Below the pieces are notes generated by a model. It worked only from the letters and a program-made list of their open reading frames with translations. It did no database searches and was not told where the DNA came from. From Apostichopus japonicus (Eukaryota; Echinodermata; Holothuroidea; Aspidochirotida; Stichopodidae), in NCBI RefSeq assembly GCF_037975245.1, contig NC_092568.1, positions 4,795,001 to 4,859,000 of the forward strand: a stretch of DNA of 64,000 nt, written 5' to 3'. Of this stretch, positions 33,562 to 44,639 are shown in pieces (within the stretch, counting starts at the first letter, position 1; each line of letters begins with the position of its first letter). A program made the translations under genes and the position numbers.

Positions 33562-35886
33562 TTAACGTAGCAATGACAGGGAAACGAAAATGCAGCGTGA
33601 GTAAACTGACGATTGTCGGCTTTTTTTACAATTTACACAGGTAAAGTTTGGTGACTCAATATCCTTGTGGGCACAATCTTTGGTTTCGTGTGCTTCTGCA
33701 CATATTGCACACACTTTAGCTTCCAAAAAATCACGGGCAAAATGTCCAAACTTCTTGAATGAGTTACATCGCTTAACAAAGAATCTGTCACTGGCGGATC
33801 CAGGGCCTTTGTTTTGGAGGGGCCAAAGTGGCATTAGAGTGATATGGGGGAGGAGTCTAAGGGGAGGGGGTGACCCCCTCCCCTTTGGAAGATTTTCTAT
33901 TGCTGAATGCCCTCAGATGCAATTTGGTGCGACAAAAGTGTACAATGGTGATGTTAATTTACTTCTAAAAAAAATGTTTCCCCGGTGTTATTTTCTAAAA
34001 TATTTATAAAACAAAGTTGGGATCATCTTTCTCAAGAAATTTTATTTCTCATAGGTTATAAATTTCTTACAACCAGCCTGTAACTGAAAAATGGTGTTAA
34101 ACTGTAAATCCTCATGCTCATACATTTACATAGCTCCCAACTCTTGAGAAGGCAAATGCTGGTCCATGCCACGAATCGCCGTCCTGGGGGAGGGGTATAA
34201 GGGGAGGGGGTGTTCCCCTCCCCTTTTGAATTTTTTTTTGGAATCCGGGTGATGCCTATATGTAAAATGGTGGCACTTAGAAAGGCTTTTGTCACCCAAA
34301 CGTTTCTGAGAAATATGCATTTTTTTGTGTGTAACATCAATAAATTGAATAGTAGGTGATAATTCATTCTTTCCCGTGGCATGAAAATGTTCGCTGCCCG
34401 CCCCAGTGAAAAGAATTATAGGCTAATTTGAGGTTTAAATGATGCTGTAAAGGAGGTTTTATACTCTATTATGCTAAATGCTAAAGAAATGATGGTTGCT
34501 AAGTCAAAATTTGATGCAAATTTTTTTTATGTATATACTTGACAATTACAATGCGGTTTTTTCGGACGCTTGTGCGGGTCAGCGGGTTTGGGTGTTAGAA
34601 TGCGGGTCTAATTCCCGCGAATTGAGGGTCAGTTGGGAGCTCTGCATTTAATTTTAAACCAGAAAACGAAAAGGTTTAGACTAGTCTACCACTGCTATTC
34701 CTCTCGATTTTTTTAATTTCCAATCATATGATTTAGCGGATGTTCGGAAACACTTTTTGGCTCACCTTTGGGGGGGGCCATGGCCCCCCTTGGCCCCCCT
34801 TGGATCCGCCAGTGGAATCTGTCATATACTTTACAGGAGGGAGATCCCACAAATGCGATCGGAACTACATTGGATAAGTTTTCTAATGTTGTTGCTCCCT
34901 CTAACAGATGCCTGGAAGGTTTTGGGGTCATTTCTTAGGGGCTTGACAGCGAGGATATCAAAGATTTCATTATCAGAGTTTTCACAAAATTCAGCAATCT
35001 CAGGATTTGCATGATATTTTCCTTTAGGATATCAGTGCTTATGTTGGACGTCAGTCCAACATTGGAAATGGTTGGCAATTTTACAGTGGGTTCTTTAAAT
35101 GAGAACTGAGGAAATAAATCTCCCATCTGGAATTTAAGAGCGTCACGTGCTTCATCTGTGGGCATAACTACCACTGTGTCACCAGACTTTGTTTCGTGGA
35201 ATTTGTCAATTTGAATAGAATTATCGATTATTGTCTTTTCCAGCTTTTGAAGGTCAGGTGTGTTGCCATGAGTATCATTTTTAATGATGAGTACGGATTT
35301 TATCTTATTAACTCTCCTGATATCGTTCCAAGGACAATCCGCCATTTTGGCAGGGTGCTGAGCAGGGTTTCGAGAAATAATTTTCTTAACATCTGTAATC
35401 CCTTGCGAAACAACTTGTTCAACATTTGGAGGAACAGTTATAACGTAACATGTTTTTAATTTCCAGAATATCACTCGTGAGATCGTGAACGATATTGTCT
35501 AATTTATCGACTCTCTCAGTTACTTTATTATTGTGTCGGATTTCATGGTGTGTCAAATAGGGATCACATACATAACAGAAGTTTCCAGGACGTTTAGCGT
35601 TTACTCCCTTCTGGTTAGTCACACGATCAAACTGGTCGAAAAAAGAGGGTGTGCAATTATCACGGTTACTCTGAACAGCACATTGTGTTGCGTGGAAATA
35701 AAGACCACACAATAAGCAGCAAACAGATTCCATGGTGGCATCATTTTTACACTTTCCACAGATTCCTTCAGAATTGGCCTTGTTAATGTCTGTACTCGCT
35801 GGTCTATTATTAACATCAGGATTCACTATCCCACTTTGTCTAATGTCATCATCAGCATTAGTCTCAGCCTCCGCCATTGTTGCCAT
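33562..35886 (-). pseudogene. CR1-type ORF1 (PHD-like finger, RRM-like, zinc knuckles), interrupted
   Basis: It starts at ATG 35886. Residues about 43-75 form a PHD-like finger (CGKCKN, CCLLCGLYFH). After a frame change near 35450, an RRM-like region follows (SVLIIKND, SGDTVVVMPT). The frame continues to 34823, is split by the hAT element 33789-34814, and resumes at 33788 with zinc-knuckle remnants (KKFGHFARD, VCAICAEAH). In CR1-group elements ORF1 is an RNA-binding and chaperone protein. One copy of the GAATCTGT duplication marks the break. Confidence 0.7.
33789..34814. mobile_element. Non-autonomous hAT element inserted in LINE ORF1, 1026 bp
   Basis: Termini CACTGGCGGATCCA and TGGATCCGCCAGTG are perfect 14-bp inverted repeats. 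The 8-bp duplication GAATCTGT flanks it exactly (33781-33788 and 34815-34822). No transposase is seen. The interior has GGGGAGGGG/CCCCTCCCC inverted motifs near 33853-33892 and 34187-34224. It post-dates the LINE. Confidence 0.9.
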
Positions 35887-36212
35887 ACGGCACTAAAGAA
35901 AGCTTGTGCAAATAACAATCAGGTATTTATACAATGCTTGAATAATTAAGAATAGGCCGGCCACTGCAATGAAAGGCAACACAGTGGTATATAGTAGTGA
36001 ACAAGGAGAAAATAGCGCTAGGCCACTGAATCACAGTGACAGATAGTGTTAGGACAGTGATAGAATTCTCCAAAAAAATGAACAATTAATCGAATAAATA
36101 TAGCTTCACTGAACATACCATAACTTCACTGAACATAGTTTAACTGCACTTAATATAATATAGCTTCACTTTATTAAACGGTTTGCGGTAAATGGTTTGC
36201 TAACACTGTATA

Positions 36213-36215
36213 CAT

Positions 36216-36281
<66 letters not shown>

Positions 36282-36287
36282 TTGCTA

Positions 36288-36321
<34 letters not shown>

Positions 36322-36372
36322 GTTTGTTAACACTATTTACATATATATATATATATATATTGTAATAAATAG

Positions 36373-36411
<39 letters not shown>

Positions 36412-36465
36412 TAATATAAATATATATATATATGTATATATATATGTGTATATATATTGTAATAT
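36213..36465. repeat. TA/CA microsatellite cluster
   Basis: Several TA runs separated by repeated TGTTTGCTAACAC-like spacers; the spacer near 36284 and 36320 is itself repeated. No gene. Confidence 0.9.
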
Positions 36466-36545
36466 AAATTAAACAATATAAACAAAATCCACGTGTACTA
36501 CAAAAGAAAATATAATTAAACAAAAGCAGAGAAAGAAGATATGAC

Positions 36546-36737
36546 TCAAACTTGACAAATAAGGAGTACTGTTTTAGAAAATATATTGGAATTTTCGGTC
36601 CCCCTTCGGACCTTCTTCAGCAAAGAATAGGAACGACGTTCATTAATAACGTTCCTAGTGGTTTGTTTAAGCCTTTTGTTCCCACACTTTTGAAATGGGA
36701 GCTTTGTAGGCAGCCTACATAGAGTAACCCTATCCAA
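36546..36737 (-). pseudogene. Possible 3' end of another Penelope-like element
   Basis: The minus-strand frame contains [18 protein letters not shown] and overlaps a terminal hairpin of the form CTGAAGA, A, stem GGTCC/GGACC, GAAA (36593-36620). The same layout is found at the 3' end of the Penelope-like element at 13252-13278. The upstream RT is absent. The hairpin is the main reason for the call. Confidence 0.35.
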
Positions 36738-37099
36738 TGGGAATGCAAACTATTAAATTGTAAGCCACGTATACATGGAGCAGAAGTTGAAGCAAAGGTT
36801 TCTGGCCGTTATTCACTCGATTTGGCTGGTAAATTCTCTACATTGGACCGGATATGTAACAGAAAATCAAGTAAAAAAATTGACCCCTAAGGTGAAATCC
36901 TTGCTACGCGCTTGACTTTTGCTTTTAGTTGCACTATCCCTCAACAATTAAACGGACGGAACTCATGACAAAACTGTTCAATTTTGGTAACATTCGTAAC
37001 AGTACCGTTACCTTGGTTTCAAATGTTTGGGAACGGAGCATAGTGCAAAAGTTCTTAAATGACCGCACCGTTCGCCTGTGGAGCAGTACAAACTGTCGC

Positions 37100-38665
37100 A
37101 AATATCCAATATTCAGTCAATACTGTCCTATAGTCCATCGGGGCAGGCCTCAAAATGTGCTTAAAAAACGAGTTTCGTTGCACATATTTAGTACCAAGGT
37201 TTGTTGGTTGGAAGTTGTAGAGGGATGTCCTAGGAACATTTTTCACGATGTTGGATGATTGGAGAGGTGTTATTTTTCGAGTAAACAACAAACAAATGAC
37301 GTCACTCTTATACGGTGTATGACGATTACAACAAAGCATTCCTTGTCACAGCAACACGAAAACGGCATTTAAATGCATTTGAACTTATTAGAACCAAGAT
37401 GTTTTTGTTGACAGGTATAGAGGGATGTCCTGAGATTATCTAAGGAGTTGTTGGATGCTTGGAGAGATGTTATCTTGCGGGTAAACAACAAATTACCTCA
37501 CTACGAAGTGTGGGCTAATTTAAAATCAGCAACGACTATTCACAGCAACATGATAATAGTTTTCAAATGTTACTAAACCTATTTAGAACCAAGGTTTGAT
37601 GGTTGGATGATGTGAAGAAATGTCCTTAGAATACTTGAAGAGTTGTTGGATGCTAAACGAGGTAATACTTTACGAGTAAACAATAAACATATGACGTCAT
37701 AGTCCATCAGGGCAGGCTTCAAAACGTGCTTATAAAACGAGTTTCGTTGCACATATTTAGTGCCAAGGTTTGTTGGTTGGAAATTGTAGAGGGATGTCCT
37801 GTGAACATTTTTCGCGATGTTGGATGTTTGGAGAGGTGTTATTTTTCGAGTAAACAACAAACAAATGACGTCACTCTTGTACGGTGTACGACAATTACAA
37901 CAAAGCAGTTCCTTGTCACAGCAACATGAAAATGGCATTTAAATGGTCTTGCACTTATTATAACCTCCATGTTTTTGTTGACAGTTTTACAGGGATGTCC
38001 TGAGATTATCTTAGGAGTTGTTGGATGCTTGGAGAGATGTTATATTGCGTGTAAACAAAAACTACCTCACTACGAAGTGTGGGCTAAATTGAAAATCAGC
38101 AACAACTATTCACAGCAACATGATAATAGTTTTCAAATGTTACTAAACCTATTTAGAACGAAGGTTTGTTGGTTGGATGTTGTAAAGAAATGTCCTTAGA
38201 ATACTTGAAGAGTTGTTGGATGCTAAAAGAGGTAATACTTTACGAGTTAACAATAAACATATGACGTCACTGTTATAGGTTGGACGACAATTAAAACTCA
38301 GGAGTTCCTTGTAAAAGCAACATGGAAACGACATAATTTAAATGTTCTTGCACTTATTTAGAAACAGGATGTGTTGGTTGAAAGTAATGGAGCGATATCA
38401 AAATGATATTTAGAGAGTTGTTGGGTGCTAGGATAGGTGTTATTTTACGAGTAAACAATATACATATGACGTCCCTCTGATACGTTGAAAGATAACGAAA
38501 ATAGAGCAGTTTCTTGTCACAGCAAGATGATAAAATAATTAAACACAGTATTAAGAACCAGGATGTGTTGGCTGAAGTAAAAGAGGAATGTCCGAAGTAT
38601 ATTTTAAGAGTTGTTGGATTCTTCAAGCAGTGTTATTTTTCGAAAACAACAAATTTATGTTGTGT
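37100..38665 (+). repeat. Higher-order satellite, about 195-bp monomers in about 570-bp period
   Basis: Eight diverged monomers start near 37193, 37391, 37586, 37761, 37961, 38157, 38361 and 38555, each with an (A)CCAAGGTTTGTTGGTTGG-like start, a GATGTCCT block, GAGTTGTTGGATGCT and GAGTAAACAA. Monomers 1, 2 and 3 match monomers 4, 5 and 6 best, at 568-571 bp spacing. Four monomers have a perfect TGACGTCA (37297, 37692, 37866, 38262) and a fifth has TGACGTCC (38467). Short frames inside are not genes. Confidence 0.85.
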
Positions 38666-39808
38666 TAAACATAATTTGAACAAATGCATTTTAAACACTG
38701 TCCGTCTCCTGAAGTCTGCCTCGAGACTCACCTTTAACGCAAATGTAGCTGGTCAAAAAGACAGTGACCAGGCAAAAATATATGTTTTTAGATTTGGGAA
38801 AATAACAAGTAGCACCTTCCCATGAGAGCAGGACCGGATGACTCTGAGATCGTGGGGACAACTTGAAAAGGCGTAACGGTCACACAAAAATAAACATAAG
38901 GAATATATAGTAGGTTTACTATGTACATGAATCTTGTATTAAAAACAATGGGGTAACTTAAACTTTAAAAATTTAAATGATATAAATAGGAAACCTACAG
39001 ATCTTATCAGAGCTGTTAAGTCTAACAAGAAATCCACTGAACTTATTTGAAAATAAAATGCCTAAAAGTCCTTAATTTGAACACAATCGCGGCGCGGGTC
39101 AACCAAATAAAGTCGCAAAATATAATTACTTCCTTGGGTTACTTCGATCAGGGGCAGGTTCACTCTGTTGGGGACGTCTCGGGGGTAGGTTTGCTCTCTG
39201 GACGGCCCTAGACCAGCTTGCTCTTCACTCCCTGGTATCTGGGCCCATTGACCTGTCAGCTGTCAGTTTTGTGACTAAATAATTACCAGGCACATTACTT
39301 AACCCGAATCTAAACTTATAAATGGGTCTCATCAGTGTCCTTAAATAAATTTGTAGATACACATCCATCACCAAGAATATTCCTACCTAAACAAAATAGC
39401 TATTAAACTGTCTATTTCTCCAACAGTGATAGAGGCTTGGAGCCAGTACATGTATACCTAGAAAACAAGGGCCACACAAAACAATTACTATGTTAAAAAA
39501 TGAAAAAAAGGTCACACAGGGCCACCTGACCACAAACTGTTGCCCTGTAGTAATGCAAAAAAGTGAAACTTTAGGGAACTCCTCAATCTACCAAAGTAAG
39601 TTATTCATTGTGAAATGTATCAAACAAAATAAGAAAAAGAACGGAAAAGATCAAATGAATAAAACAAAATTGGAAAATGAAAGAAAATGATCAACATAAA
39701 CAAAAACAAAACATTGACCAGGTTATGCTTTGGTTACACAAACAATCCTTTCTGAGTTATATGACTTCCTCGTCACTGTCAACATGACCAACACCCATAG
39801 CCACTTGC
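38666..39808. other. No gene seen
   Basis: It begins at the decayed edge of the satellite. It contains AT-rich sequence and an A-rich stretch (39485-39720) where lysine-rich frames are compositional artefacts. Confidence 0.45.
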
Positions 39809-40073
39809 TTATAAGAAGTAGTCTTCCTCTGTTATGTGTAGACAGAATGTCTTGGGCAATAGCATTGTCATCCTTTCATCACATCTCTGTTCAGCAGCTT
39901 CTTTAAGACGTTTTTCAGCATCTTGTGTCAGACACTGAAACAGCTGTTCTGTCTGCCCGCTAACAGATCTTCTTCCTTTCAAAAACTTGAGTCCTGATTG
40001 TGCCAGAGAAATCTCTGTAGAGGAAGCACCGCAAATATCCTCGTCTTTGGCACCGATTGGCCTGCACTTCCAT
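39809..40073 (-). CDS. Orphan terminal exon, function unknown
   Basis: An acceptor (TTTGTTGCAG) precedes 40073 on the minus strand and the frame runs 88 codons to a stop at 39809. The protein has DEDICGASSTEISLAQSG, then SVSGQTEQLFQCL, then a charged, probably helical segment (AEKRLKEAAEQRCDERM), and ends ITEEDYFL. I do not recognise the family. It lies between the satellite array and an inverted satellite monomer, so it may be the last exon of a DNA-transposon gene or of a host gene whose other exons lie elsewhere. Confidence 0.4.
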
Positions 40074-41339
40074 CTGCAACAAATCAAAACCAAATTTGTT
40101 TGGTTGAAACAGTATTTTGAATTGTCCTGTTGATCACACTGTGGTTCACATTAATTGTCTACACTGGAACTCAACTGACTAATAAACCATCTGATATTCC
40201 ATTTATTTCAGTGTAAGTCTGGAGCCATGAGCTTGGTAGGGCATAGTTACAAACCCACACACTACAAAGGTTTGAGAACACATGCAACGCTACTTTACAG
40301 GATTTCCCATACTAAAAGAAGACCTCCCGATACAGGCATGATGTATCAAAGTAAAATAAACCAAGCAAGATGTTTGATATAAAACATTTTATTCCAAATT
40401 TTTAAAGTGCTGTAATAAGACTATAGGAGCAACTAAATTGAGTGCCATGCTGATGCTAAATAGCTGGAAACTTACATATGCCAACTCGCTTTGTTAGGTG
40501 TACAAAATACAAGAAGGGATCTGAGACTAGGCAATACTGTAGCATTGCCTAGGCCTTTATACTTAGTGGCCTATATATATATGCTACATTACACGCTACA
40601 TTTGTTTGTGTGTGCCAGTACTACCAGCAGCCATAGAGACATGCTCTGGGCTTAGTAAGGCCCTGTTTTGACAAATTAATCCAAGACTAGAGGCTAGACC
40701 ATAGGCCGACATTGAATATTGATAGGCCTAACGTTAGTCTGCCTATTGAACCTACACTGGTGTTGATTTCATTTCTTTGTTTCATGACAAATAAAACATG
40801 AAATAAATGTTATCATAAAATACAGATACCAGTATATAGTAGCCGTCGATCTATCCTTCATGGGTGCTACGTTAATCACTTCTAGTCTAAGGCAAACTAG
40901 TAGTAGTATAGTATTGAAGTTATGTATACTTTCTTGTCACAGTAATGCTCTAACATGAGTATTAGTAACAGGCCTTGATTTACCTTCATCGTTCGTGTAC
41001 TGAATCATGGAAGCACCTTCTAGGTATGAAAATTTTGCCACCCTCAATACAGCTTTATATCTCGGCACATTTGACGTCGGTTTGCCAACTGTTGGCTGTA
41101 AATTTCGTTAGACTTTCAGCCCATCGTGCTCTTGTTATGCAGTACGTTATGCAGACGAATTGTAAACACGTATCAACGTTACATACACACAGTCTGTGCA
41201 TATACATCACGCCGAGCCGAGCAGTTTCTGTATCAGCTGACATATCACATGCCATACAATAAGGATTTTGATTGGCTCTTGACTGAAAAATCGCTGCGTT
41301 CGGAGAAGTCCTAACAACGCAAAGCGGACTAAATGAGTC
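40074..41339. other. No gene seen
   Basis: Possible intron or flank of the exon at 39809-40073. No further exon with good splice sites was recognised. Confidence 0.4.
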
Positions 41340-41560
41340 CGTCTTAAACTGCTGTTTACTCTTAAGATAACACTTCCCGAACCATCCAACATCGAGAATT
41401 GTAATTAGCATATGAAAACACACCATAATATGTGATCAAACCTTGGTACTAAATATGTGCAACGACAGTGAACGATATCGAGCCTGCCCCGATGGACTAT
41501 TAGTCCCACAGGACAGTTTATACTGGATTTACCAGTACGTTTGGTCTCCCCGGACCAATT
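41340..41560 (-). repeat. Inverted satellite monomer
   Basis: The minus strand reads a GTCCATCGGGGCAGG block, GTTGCACATATTTAGTACC and AAGGTTTG, then GATGTTGGATG and GAGTAAACA, in the same order as plus-strand 37130-37290. The satellite is therefore present in opposite orientations on the two sides of 38.7-41.3 kb. Confidence 0.75.
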
Positions 41561-41748
41561 GTACAAGGCCAGTTGGCACAGACTGTCTCCCCCAGACAGT
41601 ATATGCTATGGTTACACGGAGGGGACATTATTTGACGATCATATATTTTGTTGTAAATTGTGTCCCCCCTGAACACAATGTCCGCCGTAGCATGTACGTT
41701 CGACTAGCAAAAAATGTAATTAGTAATGAACTCTGGCAGTATCCGTAT

Positions 41749-42304
41749 TGTGATGCCGTTGGTCATCATATATGTCACCCTCTATTTGTCGTAGGCTACA
41801 TTACGTAATAATTACAGGTCACGTGATGTCTGCTCACCAGCTCAGCTGAACCAGACCTCAAGACTTGTGACCAGTCTTCGCTCCCGATCTGAATCGTTTG
41901 GTTCGGTAGTAGCCCTGGCTCCGACCATTGTGGTCGTACTTGTATCTGTCTTGTATTCGTCTTTTATACACTTTTGTACGTATCGTTATAGGACTCTACT
42001 TCGGTATTGAGACCTCGTTTGTGACCAGTATCGTTAAGTGCATGTTTTTCTACCTATTATTGAGGGCTTCGTGCCGATGTATTGTTTGTACCGTGGCTGG
42101 TTATAGTAATAGATTGCGAAATCTACACAGCGCTTGTTCTTTACTCGTTTGTCTATGTGTTATATCTTTTGCATGTAATAGCGAGATTAAGGCTCGTCGT
42201 TACTAACATACAAACATCCAAGCCGCATTTGTTTCCATACCACCACCAGTCCTCAGCAGGGAATATTTGGACGCCCCAGAATCTTAGACTGAGTTAGCGT
42301 TACA
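41749..42304 (+). repeat. 5' LTR of the Gypsy element
   Basis: 556 bp, TGTGATGCC to GCGTTACA. It differs from the 3' LTR by about 4 substitutions and one missing T (near 42188). Confidence 0.92.
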
Positions 42305-42305
42305 T

Positions 42306-42321
42306 TGGTGGCAGCGATGGG
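42306..42321 (+). promoter_or_regulatory. Putative primer binding site
   Basis: TGGTGGCAGCGATGGG begins one base after the LTR. It starts with TGG, the complement of a tRNA 3' CCA. The tRNA species was not identified. Confidence 0.6.
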
Positions 42322-44598
42322 ATTCTGTTTTCTGTTGAGCATGAATGATTTAATTAGCTTTGATTCGGACACCTGTGTGTCAAGGCAGGAACTGGTTTCC
42401 TGTAGGGAACAGAGTGTTGCACCCTGTTCGGGCTCACAGTTTGAAAACAGAGTTCGCGAAGAACCCACACTTAGTGAGATTCAGAATGGGAATGTTTTGT
42501 GTAATCAGGTTTTGTGTAAACAGGATTGGATGGTGGTAGATGAGTGCGTCCCCAGTGACGGCGGCTTGGATGGCAGTACGCTACCACGTGAGTATTTTTC
42601 AAATTCTCGTAATCATTACTTAAATGGGCCTATGCGTTATAGCGAACCAAGCTTCGGGGCTGCGACGGGTGACATACGTATGAGGGTTTCTCGTGATTTC
42701 GAGGAGAGAGAAAGAAACCAGCAGCGGCACGTGGACGATGGTGTGAGTGAGAGGAGGGCAAATGTGCCTCCTACTGAATGCCCTTGTAATTTTATTTCAA
42801 ATAGTGTAGATAAACTTAATTATTTATTTGTTTGCCACAAAAGTACAAAGTGGAGGAAGTCTTCCATAAAGCTTAAAAGCTTAACAATGTGGAAGACTCC
42901 CTGAAGAAAAGAAAAGAAAAGAAAAACAAAACAAAATATATATATATATGTGTATGAATACATACATAGATATAAGTACAAATTAAATGTTCAATATATA
43001 TATATAGTAATTACAATATAGTAATTACAAACTTGATCTGGGAAATGGTTTCTGTAGAAATGTGTCTAATAGGGAGAATGCACCGTTGATCAATTTTGGT
43101 GATGGTTTATCGGATAGAGAAAGGGACACGTCAAGTTCCGCCCATATGGGGGTCAGGCATTCGCAGTCAGGGACTGCAGGGTACAATTTATATCAGTCTA
43201 GGGCTGATCATATGCCATTAGGGAGCACACCTGGACGAGGTTCCAGCGAAATTGATACAAGAAATGCGACCCAATATGGGGTGGAGGACTTGCAGCCAAG
43301 GGCTGCGCGTTACGAAATTCGTCAGTCTGGGACTGACACTATGCCACGGGGTGGTGTAACTGGCCCGGGGCCAAGTGGAATTTCGAGGGGTGATTCCCTC
43401 TCTAGGATCCGTTACCCTAGTGAGGATACAGTTTATAGAGATAAATATTTGATCAGTGGTACAGGTAATTCTAGGTCAGTTCTAGAGGGGTTAGATAGAA
43501 CAGACGATAAGAAACGTTATCCTAGTCTAGGCGAATGGCGTAAATGTAATAATTATGGTTACGACTTGGACCACCGTCCCTCCGTAAGTCGCCATGGAGC
43601 TGGCCATTATGTGAATAGGGAGACTGGTAGAAGTTATAGGAGAATTGAAGATGATCAACTTCATGATAGACAAGTTGTCAACAACTCGGATAGAAATGTG
43701 CAGTTGGGGGAATATTCCCCGCCCGTTAGATACCATTCTAATGATTTGCCTGTACCTCCCTCAGATTCCCGTATATACCCAAAGAGAACGGAAGTACGCC
43801 CCGTAGCATTTGACGGGAGTAGTGAGTGGAATGATTACATTGTACAGTTTGAATTGATAGCAGAAATGAATAGATGGCATCCCCTTTCTAAAGGAATGCA
43901 TCTTGCCACTTCCTTTAGAGGTGAAGCGCTGTCAGTATTAGACGACGTTGATACCTCGATGCGTCGTAATTACGATTCGCTTGTTGCCGCCCTGTCCAAA
44001 CGTTTTGGGTCACAAAATCAAACAGAATTATTCCGTGCTCAGTTAAAGAATAAACAAAGAAAGAAAGAAAGGTGAAAACCTTCCAGAATTAGCGCAGTCT
44101 GTCCGGAGATTGGTTAAATTAGCCTACCCTGAAGCTAAGTATGATCTACAAGAGACCTTGGCAAAAGATCATTTTATTGATGCGCTGGCTGATACTGACA
44201 TGCGATGGGGAATATATCAGTCTCGCCCAAAATGTTTGGACAGCGCAGTAAAAACAGCAATTGAATTTTAAACGTTTCAACAGGCTGAAAATCAGAGAAA
44301 TAGTAGAAGGTTACTTAGAGCTGTGTCAGGCCCCCCTGATACTGACCAGAAACTGGCGAAAGAGGTACAGAGTACTTTAGACCAAGTTGTAGAGAAAATG
44401 GTAGCTAAAATTCAGGAATGTTTTAAATCGTTAGAGAAGAGTCACGGGAATTTGGAAAAGCCTCGTAAGAGAGAGAGTAGGAATATGATCAGGGACAACA
44501 AATGTTACAACTGTAAAGAAGTTGGGCATTTTGCTCGTGATTGTCCAAAACCAAAAGTATCTGATAACGATGGGACAAGTCATAACTCGGGAAACTAG
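42320..44598 (+). pseudogene. Gypsy gag (capsid and zinc-knuckle nucleocapsid), broken
   Basis: An ATG at 42320 opens a frame to about 42790, where unrelated A/T-rich sequence (about 42795-43050) intervenes. The frame then resumes with repeated R/G/S-rich segments. A capsid-like part follows near 43790-44040 (VRPVAFDGSSEWNDYIVQF). An AAAG repeat at 44050-44070 shifts the frame, and the shifted frame has an in-frame TAA near 44269. The nucleocapsid has one CCHC knuckle, CYNCKEVGHFARDC (near 44510-44553). Gag normally forms the particle and binds RNA; this copy could not. Confidence 0.75.
42795..43050. other. Short foreign insert in gag
   Basis: The segment has a palindromic AAAGCTTAAAAGCTT, GAAAA repeats and TA/ATTAC repeats unlike the surrounding gag. 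It may be a small retroelement tail or MITE; exact ends and target duplication were not resolved. Confidence 0.35.
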
Positions 44599-44639
44599 TA
44601 AAAGCCGGTTCAGCGGGCCATGGGTCGGCTAGTGGTCCC

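Larger units (their letters stand above)
30619..36180 (-). mobile_element. CR1-like non-LTR retrotransposon, near full length, degenerate
   Basis: Reading on the minus strand the order is a 5' region (about 36180-35887), ORF1 with a PHD-like zinc finger and Cys/His knuckles, ORF2 with an APE-type endonuclease and RT, a short 3' UTR, and a tail of TTA repeats (about 30620-30642) after CTTATAAGCC. The layout fits the CR1 group. Multiple frameshifts and the hAT insertion at 33789-34814 make it inactive. Its 5' end is uncertain. Confidence 0.8.

Noticed and set aside
34056-34382. 108-codon minus-strand frame
   Set aside because: It lies wholly inside the non-autonomous hAT element and its Pro-rich part reads an inverted G/C motif.
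36197-36523. Frames of alternating Ile/Tyr
   Set aside because: TA microsatellite artefact.
37055-38626. Several minus-strand frames with repeated ICLLFTRKI-like peptides
   Set aside because: They are periodic with the satellite monomers and broken by stops; the repeat explains them.
41928-42206. Hydrophobic frame in the 5' LTR, repeated at 55721-55984
   Set aside because: It lies inside the LTR copies, has no conserved motif and is explained by non-coding LTR sequence.
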